DNA from: Cytidiella melzeri
Taxonomy: Eukaryota; Basidiomycota; Agaricomycetes; Polyporales; Irpicaceae
DNA length: 64,000 nt
Direction: 5' to 3'
Assembly (NCBI GenBank): GCA_022592445.1
Contig: JABYQR010000228.1
Location: 1 to 64,000 of the forward strand
The notes under the pieces were generated by a model. The model saw nothing but the letters and a program-made list of their open reading frames with translations. It ran no database searches and was not told the DNA's origin. The position numbers and the translations under genes are program-made. Positions 22,866 through 34,004 of this stretch are shown here, in pieces (position 1 is the first letter of the stretch; every line of letters starts with the position of its first letter).

Positions 22866-24244
22866 TCAGTCCCAGGCGTTCACCATCTCTGCTTGGTGTG
22901 TCATGGTGGCAGCATCTTTGCGAATTGGGTTGACACGAGGGATGACAAACTACAGGGAAGCGTCATATAAGGTGCCGGCCGCTGGAGAAAAAGCACGAAC
23001 ATACCTTTTCGTCGTATTCGTGCAATACCTCTGCGGAGATGATCGCACGATCTTTTTGGAGCGCTTGGAACGACTTGATCAAAGCACGGATCTGCAAAAT
23101 CCGAGCATGTCAGATAAGATATGGCATATCGAAGGAGAAACTGAACTCACTTGCATACTGACCACACCCATGACAAACGTCATGATAATCCAGTTAGCAC
23201 TCGTCAGCGCCATCCACAGCAAGAAGTGCACAGGCGAATATATCGAGAGAAGCGACAACTCGAGCTCTCCAGGAGTCCACACTTGCAGCTGCTGTATGCG
23301 GTCTATATTCCCTTTCCTCGCCATCTGTTTGTCTTTCGGGGGAGTCATGTTCAGCAGGAAGCGAACAGAGACCGTGAACGCATGCCACAGGTGGCGAAGC
23401 ACAGTTACTACGAGGGCTGCGCTTGATGGAGGGACGTCGTCTTGATGTGGTGTTCCTTCCCGCGCAACAAACTTGGCGTGAGGAGAACCAACTGGGTCTG
23501 TGGCGAGCGCGAGCTGGTACATCCGCGTCCGAGTAAAGAGATAGAAGGCGTTGCCCACTGATATCATGACTATAAGTATGGACACGGGGAACGTCTGAGA
23601 CAGATATAGGAATTGAGCGCAGTCGCCATGAATGGATGTCGAGTGCCACCTACCCAGTCGAACCACGCGGACTCGTCTTCTCGGTAAATCTGCTCCCATG
23701 GTAAGTCAGAGACAGGAACCTGGCTGATTTGTGACACGCGAATTGCGAAATGGCACAGGTGCATCGAGCCACCGATCATCACAGCCAACTTTTGTGGTTT
23801 TGGGAGGGGTAGGTTATTGGGGAATTGTGAGAATGCGAATGCTATCTCTGACGGTATGGATGTGATTCTATAAAGAGTTGTCACAGGTGTACCAAATGAG
23901 TTGAACTACATTGCATACTTTTCGACGAGGCCTTTCTTCCTGACTACTCTCCCTTTCTTGGTAGGGGTGCTTCGTGGGGGCGACGCATTTCGTAAAGTAC
24001 GGACGCGTTTTCCACCAAGAGGGGTGGAATACGGAGCTGGTCTACGTGCTCTTGCTGCTTCCCAGTCAAACGGGGTAGATGCAGACCGAGAGGGACTCGT
24101 TAGAGGCGAATGAGGATACACCAGTCTGGTCCGAGGTGTCGAAGGACCTCCTTGCCCTCTTACAGGTGTTGAAGGCGTCGTGGGTGGGGCCGGGCTGGTG
24201 GCAATTGCGTGGTTTTCTTGAGCAAAGCGACGTAGAGCAGACAT
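22866..24244 (-). CDS. NUR1: Nur1-type nuclear rim membrane protein (DUF2418)
   Basis: Start MSALRRFAQENHAIATSP at 24244. The N-terminal 110 residues are Pro/Thr/Arg-rich (TPSTP, FDWEAARARRPAPYSTPL). The segment KKGRVVRKKGLVEK joins the membrane part: PSEIAFAFSQFPNNLPLPKP, a hydrophobic stretch around MIGGSMHLCHFAIRVSQI, and WEQIYREDESAWFDW. Next are further membrane segments (PVSILIVMISVGNAFYLFTR; FLLNMTPP; ELELSLLSIYSPVHFLLWMA; IIMTFVMGVV). The C-terminal end is YPRVNPIRK and MTHQAEMVNAWD. This order matches the fungal Nur1/DUF2418 family, which in budding yeast tethers rDNA and telomeres to the inner nuclear membrane (family knowledge). At least three introns. It is convergent with the FBP gene, with about 170 bp between. 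Confidence 0.75.
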
Positions 24245-24908
24245 ACCGGCCTCTGTGAATACGAGAGCGAAAGACGAAGCTGGAGAAACCAGAGCAAGTG
24301 GCACACACCGCGGCGGAATGTGCCACACACGCGCTGCCATCGAGATTGGCACGACGCGTTTCAATAAACGCCCGTCCACATATTGCATGTCACGGTTACT
24401 TTGACTGTGCATTGATGTCCTCACTCTGATGTAGTTCTTCTTAGCAGTTATACTACTCACATTTACTGCGGCAGCTGTACTTTGAACATCTCAGCAGATT
24501 TCTTTCCTCCATTTGAAGAGGCGGTGCTTTGCAGGAAGCACGTGTTACACGTGCGTGACAGAACAATCGTTGAATTTCAAGCCCCGACAAAAGTAAACCC
24601 TTTTTAGGGACAACACAACACGTGTTAGGGTTGGGGTCAAAGGGTGTACAAACAAGTGCAAAGTTGAATAGTTGAACATGGGGAGGATGTTGGACTTTTC
24701 GACTCAACCCGAACCACCTCGTTCGACCGCTCTCCATTGTCCTCTTTCTCCCTACAAATACCTAACGACCTTTTTTTTTGCTCTACCTAACGTCCCGTAA
24801 CGCGATACACCCATCTAACAAACCTCACCCGGCTCAATTTCCACCATACCGTCTCAACCCAAGGCCCACACATCTTCCCTGTCGCCCTCCAACTCAGTCA
24901 GCGTCAGG

Positions 24909-26436
24909 ATGGCCCAGCCTTCTTCGTCCCACAGAGAAAGAGAACGCGAGCGGGGCGATCGCACCTCCTCGCGGACTCACCACCACCGGACTATCTCGTC
25001 CACCACACTCCTCCTCGTCCTCTCCCTGGTCCTCGCCGTACTTGCTGTCATGCTCTCGCTCCCGGCCACACAGAGCGCCACGACCGCCGCGGCAGTGACA
25101 AGCAGCGAAGGGAACCCACAAGGCCTCTGGGGAATCTTCTCTCCAAAGCGATCGCATGCTCTCATTGCTCGCGAGAGCAACGTCGCTACCCGTGAGGCAG
25201 AGGTTGCCCGTCGCGAGGCTGAAATTCTAGCAGGCGCACCAGGCGGCGTTCTGCAACCTCCGGCACCTACGGTTTCTTGCCCTGTCTGCCCCACGGTTGT
25301 TGCAGAGGCCCCGCCGGCTCACACTATCATTAAGGAAGTTGTCAAAGAAGAGTCCCTCACGCCACCTGGATGGTGGGATCAAGCTCGCATTCGTGCGGAA
25401 GACATTCTCGATCGCGAGCTCAAGATTGCTGAGCGCGAGCGTGAGATTGGTCGTCGCGAGGAAGCTGTCAACCGTAGGGAGCACGACGCCACCCGCCGGG
25501 AGAACTGGATCATGGAGCAGCTTGTGTTAGTAGACTTTACACGTCTTCGCGCTACTGATAGTTTGCTCACGCTTTTTGATGTAGAATCATTAACAACGAG
25601 GACCAGCCTGTTGTTGAAGAAGAATACGTATACGAACCTGCCCCGGTCGTACCAAAACGGAAAGCCAAGGTACCCCCGCCTCCCCAGCGCCGCTCCGAGC
25701 TCTGAGACGAAGGGGGACGCACTCCGACAACTTTTCTTTTTTTTCTGTCTCATATGTACAGTTCAGTTTCCTACGTCCCCTCCCCCTCCCTTCGTCGCCG
25801 GGCTTGGGGGATACGGTTTTCTTAATTTTGTCCCCCTTGTCCTTCTGAGATGAAATGACGAGCTTGCTGTTTTGCTCTGTGACGTTCACGCAGCCAAACG
25901 ATCGACGCGTCGTAACGCGTGGTAGCTAAACGCGTCCACGTGATATGGCGCGAGAGGTCACTGCTCGTCACAGTGATTTGTGACAGCAAGCTTGTCATTT
26001 CTCTCGTCTCCTTTGATGTGCAGGAGCAGTCTTACTGACAAATGTTTTGTTGTAGGTACAGGTTGAACACGTTCAGCACGTTCCTCAGTTCCAAGCTCTT
26101 CCTCCTCCCCTTGTTCTTACCGAAACCACCATTGAGATCGCAACATCAGTCATGACTGTCACTCAAACCGAGCATCACACTCAAACTCTGCCTACTCGCA
26201 CTGTGACCGTTCCTGCGCCGGCCAACACTCGAATTGTCGCCTCTCCTGCCCCCGAGTCCTTCAAGAGGGGTGTCACTCCTTCCACTCCGCGGACGACGTC
26301 TGTCGAAAGGGTTTTGGAGGAAGTCACTGTTATGGAAGCGGCCTCTCCCGTGATGGAGGAGCTCGTCGAGGAGGAGCTGCCTCGTGCTAGGCGTCCAGCT
26401 CCTCGCAGGAGCCCGAACAAGTGGTTCGGGTGGTGA
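24909..26436 (+). CDS. Single-pass membrane protein with coiled coil; two possible C-termini
   Basis: Start MAQPSSSHRERERERG at 24909. One membrane segment at about residues 33-53 (TLLLVLSLVLAVLAVMLSL) follows a basic N-terminus. The rest has two highly charged helical parts (ESNVATREAEVARREAEIL; ELKIAEREREIGRREEAVNR) typical of coiled coil, and an intron from GTTAGT at 25524 to GTAG at about 25584. After PKRKAK the frame either runs on to a TGA at 25703 or is spliced from 25671 to about 26056. The spliced form adds VQVEHVQHVPQF and a Thr/Val/Pro-rich tail ending RRSPNKWFGW at 26436. Both ends are plausible; I favour the long form because 26056-26436 is coding-like and has no good start of its own. 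Likely an endomembrane or nuclear-envelope protein of unknown function. Confidence 0.55.
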
Positions 26437-27205
26437 TGCGCTGGCGTGTCGGTGATTCCTTGCCATTTCACGAGTTTGATGACTGTTCTCTACCATTTCA
26501 TGACTCTTTGCGATCTCCCCGTCCGTTATTTTCACTCCCCTTCGTTTAGTATTCCTTTCGGTCTTTTGGACATGCTGCATCTCTACAAACGCTCGTGCTC
26601 GATCTGACCTCTCCTCCCTCAGTCCACCATCTATGTTCCTGCTTGTTATACGCGACACCCCCTGTTTTGTTTTTTTCTGTATTTACTGACCCTGCGACAC
26701 GAACACTGAAGGATCGGAGGTCCCTCGGCACGACACCCTCTTGCTTTATATATACGCCTTGCCTTTGTCTGATACTGTAGAGTATACTGGGGAATTGTAC
26801 GGCGACTGATATGAATATGCTCGACTGATAAGGTATTGTCTGCTTGTAGCTATCGCTCATGATCACCACCGTGGTTGTTCGTGTTCTTGTGCACGATGAT
26901 GCATGTGACGAGGAGCTGTGTGAAGAAAAGGCCACGGAGAGCGAGTTGCGGTTAGTGTTTTGACTCTGAGCCATGTGCAATCTTGACCTGCTCTCTTCCT
27001 TTGCGTAAATCGTCCGTCCATGTCATGTACGGCCACTGCTCATCCATTCGTAGGCCACGAACGTGCTTGGGATTACGACGCACTGGAGTCTGGGCTCCAA
27101 CCCGTGCACCGTACCCTGCTCGCTTCTTGATGACCACGCCAGCGATAATTCATGTATAAGAGCTACCAAGGGAGAACAAAATGCAGGACGTGGCTCGAAA
27201 GAAAG
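26437..27205. other. Intergenic, 3' flank and PhoD copy 2 promoter
   Basis: No convincing frame. The last 180 bp before 27206 mirror the promoter side of PhoD copy 1, including words such as GGCCACGAACGTGCTTGG. Confidence 0.5.
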
Positions 27206-30200
27206 ATGCGGCCCATGATCTTTGTCTCCTTGAGCTTTGCTCTCACTGCTGTCTCTGCAACCGCGTTGTTGGATCGCAACCTCGCTTACAGCTCTCCCTT
27301 TGTCGGCTTCCCAGAGGTACGTTTGGGCTTCCTCAGTCTCATGCTCTACTGTATATGTGCTCAAATAACCACCCCATGCGCTCAGCTCGCGAGAGACACA
27401 AAGGCGATCGAGGCACGCCATATTGAACATGCGAAGCGATCCATGATTGGTGCGGAGGGTTTCTCTGACGAGGCGTATCCGACTTTCTACGGTAGTGACT
27501 TTAGCAACGTGAGTACTCTTGACGATGCAGAGGTAATGAAGGCTTTGGTTTATTCATTGGAGAGTAGAGTCATTTCATCTGGAATGGCGGTATCAACTTT
27601 ACGCATCGGGGTATGTACCAATTTAGTCGTTCGTTTGGTTAACTTTCTCAACATCAACATTGACCAACAGTTGCAAGCGTGAGGGGCATCTATCACCATT
27701 AGATCGACTTTGATACTGACTGCAAATCCCTGATTATAGGGCGATCCCTTTGACACCTCTGTGCTTCTCTGGACACGCGCCTTCCCCATCAACGGCACTC
27801 CCGACCAAAGCGTCCCCGTCTGTGTCTCCTTCCAGATATTCGACAACCCGAGCCTGAAAGGAAAGCCAATCGACTCTGGCGAGGCGTTCACGTCGTGGGA
27901 CGTGGACTTTACGGTCAAGTTTGAGGCAACCGGCTTAAAAGCTGACACGAGCTATTGGTACCAGTTTGCGGATTGCACGAGTCCGAGTACTAAGAGTGTG
28001 ATTGGGACCACGAGGACTATACCTAGCTCTAACAGTAAGTTTGTGCTCCGAAGGTCTGGTAGCTTTCTGACGGCACTCGTTGATATAGCCCCTGCTAGTC
28101 AAGTAAACGGCGGCAAGCCGGTGACCTTTGCTGTCTTTAGCTGTTCTCAGTTCCAGGATGGTATGTACTCCAGCTCATCCTTGTGTGCTCGCCGCGAATG
28201 AATCTCCCCGCAGGATACTTCAACGCTTACGGAGTAGCCACCCACAACACCAGCGCTGATTTCTTCCTTCACCTCGGTGATTATGTACGGAACTTTCTAC
28301 AATGATTCCCACGATGATTCTCTCACGACCTTTCTATCCTCAGATTTACGAGTATGTTAACAGCGAGTACGACCATATCAACATCCTTGTCGATTATACA
28401 GTATCTAACCATAGACTATAGTGACTCTATCGGCAGACAGGTACCTGGGCGCGAACTCGCTACTATCCAAGACTACCGGGCCCGACTAGCTCTGTACCGT
28501 ACTGACGTTGGTCTTCTTGACGCGCACCAGGCGCACCCGTGGATCACAGTTTGGTAAGCCAAGCTTTGATCTCCGAGTCCTTCAAAAATTGGTTTGCTGA
28601 TGAACCCCTTGTGACATACAGGGTAAGGACTACCTACAAAATATGATATGCCGTGGAAGCACACTCAAGTCACAATGGTGAACCTTTTTTGCACAGGACG
28701 ATCATGAAGTAGCAGATCAGTCTTGGAAAGCAGGTACTGCGAACAGCAACGACTCGGCCTCTGGGTGCGCATTTTCTCCCTCGGGTGCGTGCTTCACGGA
28801 TCGCAAGCTTGCGGGAGTCAGAGCCTACCACGAGTGGATACCCATTCGGCAGGTGGATGTTGGCGATAAGTTGAGGATCTGGAGGAACTTTGAGTTTGGG
28901 AAGCTTTTGGTGAGTTTCGGTTGGTTCTTGTAGAGAAGTGGGTATTGACGGGCGTTTTTGTGCGAAGGATCTTACGATGCTTGATACGCGTCAGTCTTCC
29001 TGGTTTAGATCTTCGGATGTGTTGGCTGATACCTTTTCCTTTGACTGAACACAGGTCAATATGATCGTGACATTACCGATGTGAGTACTGTTTCTACGCC
29101 ACTACTCAAGATGATTGTACTCACACCCATCCAGCTGTACTACAACACCGGTGCGTGATCATTTCCATGTATGATCAGACTTGTAGTAACACCAAGCGAC
29201 ATTCACAATAGAGTGTGCGTTTCCCGGAACATTTCCTTTCTCTGCCAGCACCACTGACACTTGTCACCCAGACATCAATTCCATCGCCGATTTTCAGAAC
29301 CGCTCTCTCATGGGTGCACAACAAGAGAGCTGTGAGTCTATGGACATGCCTGTTTTACACACGCAACAAGCTCTTATGACCGAGCCAGGGTTTTACAACA
29401 CTCTCTCGCAGTCTCAAGCTCGTGGCGCCATTTGGCGCGTCGTCGGCCAACAGATCGTGTTTACTCAGCTTCAGGAAGGCGCAAGCGGATGTACGTCTTT
29501 TCGTTCCCTCTTCTTGTTTAGCCAAATACTCATGTAGCTGTGTTACAGTTGACGTGGTGAGTACACAACTTGCATGACAAGGTTCGTAAATGGCGTGCTC
29601 AACACGCCGAAATGTGAAGGACGCCTGGGATGGTTATCGCGCGAACCGGAACCGTGTTCTGGACCACATCCACGACAACAAGATCAGCAACACTCTGATC
29701 TTGTCTGGAGATAGCCACGCGAACTGGGTGTCTGACCTTGCTCGTGAGTTGCAGCGCTTAGACCAAGTTGTGTACTTTAAACCCCAGATTTTCTGAACTG
29801 ATGGTTTGTTTTAGACCCGAACGACACTGTCACGTATGTAAACACATTAGTTGTCCTTTTTTTTTTTTGCGAGCATGACATATGTTTGAAAACAGCTACA
29901 ACTCCGTCACAGGCCAAGGAAGCTTAGGAGTTGAGTTCGCCGGCGTACGTACATCCCGACCTCCTTCCTTCCTTCCTTCCGAGTACTCTGTTCTAACTTG
30001 GAATTTTTTTGAATAAAAATAAAATAAAAACATACACAGACAGCCGTAACGTCCACCTCTGCCTTCGGCGCCAACATCGCTCCCCAAGCAGCCGACGTCA
30101 TCTCTACCGCGCTCATAACCGAACCACTCAACGCGGACCTGCAGTGGAGCGAGGGTTCGTTCCGGGGGTTCTTTACGTTGACATTGAACACGTCGCATGC

Positions 30201-30631
30201 GAGTGCGACGTATTGGGCGATGAGGAACGTCAGTGCGTATCATTCGTTTTTTTTTTTGGCTCTCTCTCTTGGCTTGAAGAGGAAGGAGTACTATGATTGT
30301 TGGGTTTTTTAGGTAGTGCGAATTTGGAGGCGTTTGCGAGTGCGACGTTTGTTGTCAAAGCTGGTAGGTATCTCTCGCTCTCTTTCGACCCCTTGTACTT
30401 TGACGCGGTAAACTCAAATTGAATGTAGGTGACAACAAGCTATCCCGACCGGTAGCTGGAGGCCAGGTCCTTGCGGGTGTGCTCAAGGCTCAAGCGGAGA
30501 AGGCGACTGCAGCCTCATCCGCTGCTGGCTCTGCGTCGAGTGCAGCACGTTCGTCCGCGGTCAGCTCTGAGACCCGGAGCTCGATCTCGGGTTCACTATC
30601 GCACAACACCGCTCCGAGTTCTTTGGCGTAG
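27206..30631 (+). CDS. Secreted PhoD-type alkaline phosphatase, copy 2
   Basis: Same exon order as copy 1 but on the + strand. Signal peptide MRPMIFVSLSFALTAVSATA at 27206. Then RHIEHAKRSMIGAEGF, SHFIWNGGINFTHRG, GDPFDTSVLLWTRAFPINGT, FTVKFEATGLKADTSYWYQF, TFAVFSCSQFQDG, DFFLHLGDY. The metal-site segment is VWDDHEVADQSWKAG; then YHEWIPIRQVDVGDKLRIWR, LYYNT, QNRSLMGAQQESCESMDMP, SQARGAIWRVVGQQIVFTQL, LILSGDSHANWVSDLA, LQWSEGSFRGFFTLTLNTSH. The C-terminal tail is Ala/Ser-rich and ends NTAPSSLA, without a hydrophobic GPI-type end, so the enzyme is probably secreted or wall-associated. Intact by eye. The 3' side carries a short ATGG/ACGG tetranucleotide array at about 30700-30740. Confidence 0.9.
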
Positions 30632-31061
30632 GTGGAGGGGAGAGAGAGATCGACAAGGACAATGGGGGTTTTGTCTCAACGTCAGATGGAAGAACAAAAA
30701 TATGGATGGATGGATGGATGGACGGATGGACGGATTGAGTGTAGTTTTGTGGGTATTTCATGCTCGCGTCGAGGAGAACATGTAAAACTGTGTAAGATGA
30801 TAGATTGATAGCCAGCCCAATCGATAACAGTAGACCGTGGCTCAACGTTCAACTTTGGGTGTGTGCAGAACACGGATGACATGGATAGCGACCAAAACAT
30901 ACCAATCGTCCAAAGTACTCTTGGCCCACTAAACCCACTGGCAAAGATCCGCCGCGCGATCGGCGACAACGCCGATCACGCTGAGTTTAAAACCCCTGCT
31001 GGAAGATCAATTTCAACTTTCAAGTGAACGAGACTACCTCCAACCGTCGACACGACTGACC

Positions 31062-32874
31062 ATGTTGCATGCGCGCTATGTTTTCGGCATTGAGAGAAAA
31101 GTGGTAACCAGACCCGCATGTTCTTCCTCTGTACTAAGGGGCATTCGTTGCATACAGCGGGATGCAGGTGAGTCCATCAAAATTAAGTTGTGCATTGCTG
31201 TGACTCTGGCCACCCATCTGCACCAGCGAAAAGACTCACGCAACAGTCGCCCCTTGCATTCGTGTTCGACATAGTGTGGCATATCTCTCATAAGTAACAA
31301 TACGACTGTCGCTAACATGTCGCATAGGACGGTGTCTTGATTCGAGGCACAGAAGTTCTCCCAGAGGCAAAACGCGCTCTGAGGATGCTTGATGGCGCGA
31401 ACCAGCTCGGGGTGTGAGTAAGACAGTTGATTACACCCTCTCTGCAGGTTCTAACAGGTAGTAAAGACAAATACCCTTTATACTAGTTTGTCCCACGCAA
31501 CATATGCAAGCTCCCAACCGTTGGCTGAAATGAACTGATAATGTAGCTCACAAATGGAGGCGGAGTATCGGAAGAGGAGAGGTGTAGAAAGCTGAGTCAG
31601 ATGCTGGACCATCCCGTAAGTTGGATTGATGCTGCGATGACGATACGCTAACAGCACCGCTGTCCAATGAATAGATAGGTCCTTCTCACTATGTCCAGGC
31701 CCACACGATTCTCAAGAGTGTGACGCATAAATACGCAGATGAGCCGGTCTTGGTACTTGGCGGGAGACAGGATATCCTCGAAGTTGCTAAAGGGTATATC
31801 CTACAAACCTTACGCTCTGGCATTCTTCCGACTTCTTCTCTGACTATCACACTCTAGATACGGGTTCAAGCATACTTATACGACTTTAGACATAAAAGCG
31901 TGGAATCCAGCGTACGCAACGTAACCGCCGTTTGCCTTTCGATATATCCTCACTCGCTCGCAGCGTGTGGCCATTTCGTTCCTTAACAGATTCCGAGATG
32001 TCTGTTACCCAGGTATCACCTTTCTCCCTCACGTTCCGTCCTTCATATCTCATCACATCCCCACAGAAAGTCGAATTTTCGAACATCCAGTTTCGTGCCA
32101 TCCTCGTCTTCCATGACCCGAGAGACTGGGCTTTGGACACTCAAGTAGCCCTGGACGTAATCAGATCTGGTGGCGTGGTGGGTGGACCGTATCTTTCCCC
32201 TTCAAGCAACCCAAAGGTTGATCTGATATTCTGTAACCCCGATCTATTGTGGAGGAACGAATTTCCAAGATCGCGGCTCGGTCAAGGCGCGTTCAAAGAG
32301 GCGTTCCAGGCGGTCTACAAGGTGATATTTAGTAAGGGGAGCGTGGTGACTGTATAGCTTATAACAGGTTTAGGCTGTTACAGGGTCGACGTACCCTTAT
32401 CTCCAATTTGGAAAGCCGACAGCTGCGACGTACAAATTTGCGGAGCAAGTGCTTCGAGATAGGATTTCTGAGGTACAAGGAACGCCGGTCGCAAACATGC
32501 CGCAGATGTACGTATCGTCAGCTTCTTGACCAGCGAGCCTGTCCACCTTAACTGTTATACGCCGTGTCGCAGCTATATGGTTGGAGGTGAGTGCTGTCAT
32601 TCTTCTTAGTGCTGTAAACGTTGTCTTGATGTTTGTGGCCCAGATAACCCAGCATCAGGTATCATGGCTCTTTCACCGTGCTTAAATTCGTTGACTGACC
32701 TCATTGTTAGACATTGCCGGAGCAAATGCAGCAGGGTGGAACTCTGTACTCGTGCGTACAGGTGTTTACGATCCCGCCGACGGGCCACCTGCGCACGAGC
32801 CAACGTTTGAGGTGGCGAATGTCGAAGAAGCGGTTACGACAGCTGTCGCACGAGCTGCCCTGACAATTTCTTGA
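31062..32874 (+). CDS. HAD-superfamily hydrolase, HDHD5/CECR5 type, likely mitochondrial
   Basis: Exon 1 (31062-31130) encodes MLHARYVFGIERKVVTRPAC plus Ser residues, a basic N-terminus like a mitochondrial presequence. After an intron beginning GTACTA, a 27-nt micro-exon (31247-31273) reads SPLAFVFDI. The next exon starts DGVLIRGTEVLPEAKRAL, giving the HAD motif I, DIDGV. A further short segment IPFIL precedes LTNGGGVSEEERCRKLSQ (motif II, Thr-Asn). Later parts: THKYADEPVLVLGGRQDILE, RAILVFHDPRDWALDTQVAL, DLIFCNPDLLWRNEFPR, QFGKPTAATYKFAEQVL (Lys of motif III), and MVGDNPASDIAGANAAGWNS (motif IV acidic pair). It ends RAALTIS. Family members are predicted phosphatases with substrate unknown. 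Adjacent to PhoD copy 2 on the same strand. Confidence 0.85.
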
Positions 32875-33124
32875 GTCTGAATGTTTTCGGTCTACTATCA
32901 GACATCACCAAGCTTTAGAACATACTCATCGTCTTGGTCATCAAGCTTTGCAACCATGTGTGAACGTATCAAAGCCGAGAAGTGCTTGTATACGACCAAT
33001 GGTTTGAAACCCTGCCGTCAAGCATGTCTTCGAATTATTGTATTTTCACTTATTCTACTGCCCGAATTTGATGCAAGTCCTCGAATATAGTGAGCATTCA
33101 TATTTCATCATAGCCCCTACAAGT

Positions 33125-33259
33125 ACATGATGGGTGACGGAACGTTAACTCTCGCGAATCGCCAAGCTGCTTTTTTCACTGCCTCTTTGCGCTTCTGCTT
33201 TTTCTCGGCTTCACCTGAACCGCCGAAGAGCATTGTGCGAGGTTTAGCCAGCGGCATGA
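33125..33259 (-). other. Short basic frame, uncertain
   Basis: On the minus strand a short frame reads MPLAKPRTMLFGGSGEAEKK and then Lys-rich text to a stop. Composition is protein-like and it could be the last exon of a small gene, but no upstream exon was found. It overlaps an antisense frame with worse composition. Confidence 0.2.
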
Positions 33260-33338
33260 ACCGGTACGGCACGAGTCCTCTTCATGTTCCAACAACAAAT
33301 TCACGACGGCCGTGTCATCCACCTCCGGTTTTGGTGCC

Positions 33339-33750
33339 ATGATTGTGTTTCTAGGTAGCGCGAATTTGGCCGTGTTCGCGAATGCAACGTTAATTGTGAA
33401 AGCCGGTCCGTCTCTCTTGAGTCTTCCCCTTCCAACCTCTTTCTTTTTCTACGCAAACTCGGATATTGGTGCATAACACGTCGGTTCAAAAGCTATCCCG
33501 ACTTAAGCCTGTAGCTTTGGTCAAGTCCTTACGGGTGTTTCCAAGGCTCAAGCGACGCTGAGTTGCCTCCGGTGAGAGAAAGATCGACGTTGTCAGTGTC
33601 AAAGGGAAGGTAAAGAGATGGATGGATACGAGTTGCTATGCAGTTGAATTGTGCATATTTCAAACTTACGTCGAGGAGGGGGATGTGCAAAGCTGTGTAG
33701 TATGATAGATTGACTTGTACTGATGTATAAATACAAATTCTATGACCGAG
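33339..33750 (+). pseudogene. 3' fragment of a third PhoD gene
   Basis: From the intron before the penultimate exon onward, this segment follows PhoD copy 2 (30295-30800). TTTCTAGGTAGCGCGAATTTGG matches TTTTTAGGTAGTGCGAATTTGG (first 20 bases are enough to see it). The exon text is NLAVFANATLIVKAG against NLEAFASATFVVKAG. The AGCTATCCCGAC segment, the AGAGAAAGATCGAC segment, a short GGATGGAT run and the 3' flank (GTATGATAGATTGA) also match. The last coding exon has lost most of its Ser/Ala tail, and everything upstream is missing. It is a dead remnant and shows that the locus once held at least three copies. Confidence 0.75.
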
Positions 33751-34004
33751 TTGCGAGATAGTTTAGCGATGGGTATCTACTGGACGCGCCTTCAGTACTC
33801 AGTCCTTGTCCAATGGCTGCTCGGAAATTTATGGTTATGAAGATTGTCATCCGCTGAGCGTGGGTACATCTGCCAGTAGCAGTAGCATGTCACCGTTCAG
33901 AAAGTTTAGATGACAGACCAATCATCGTCCGCCATACTACTCAGGACATCTCTAGTGGCCGTCACCGAAAGACACCTAGTCCCCGAGTCACGCTCCCTCG
34001 CTCG
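33751..34004. other. Intergenic
   Basis: Short spacer between the PhoD fragment and the 3' end of the membrane-protein gene; nothing recognised. Confidence 0.5.
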
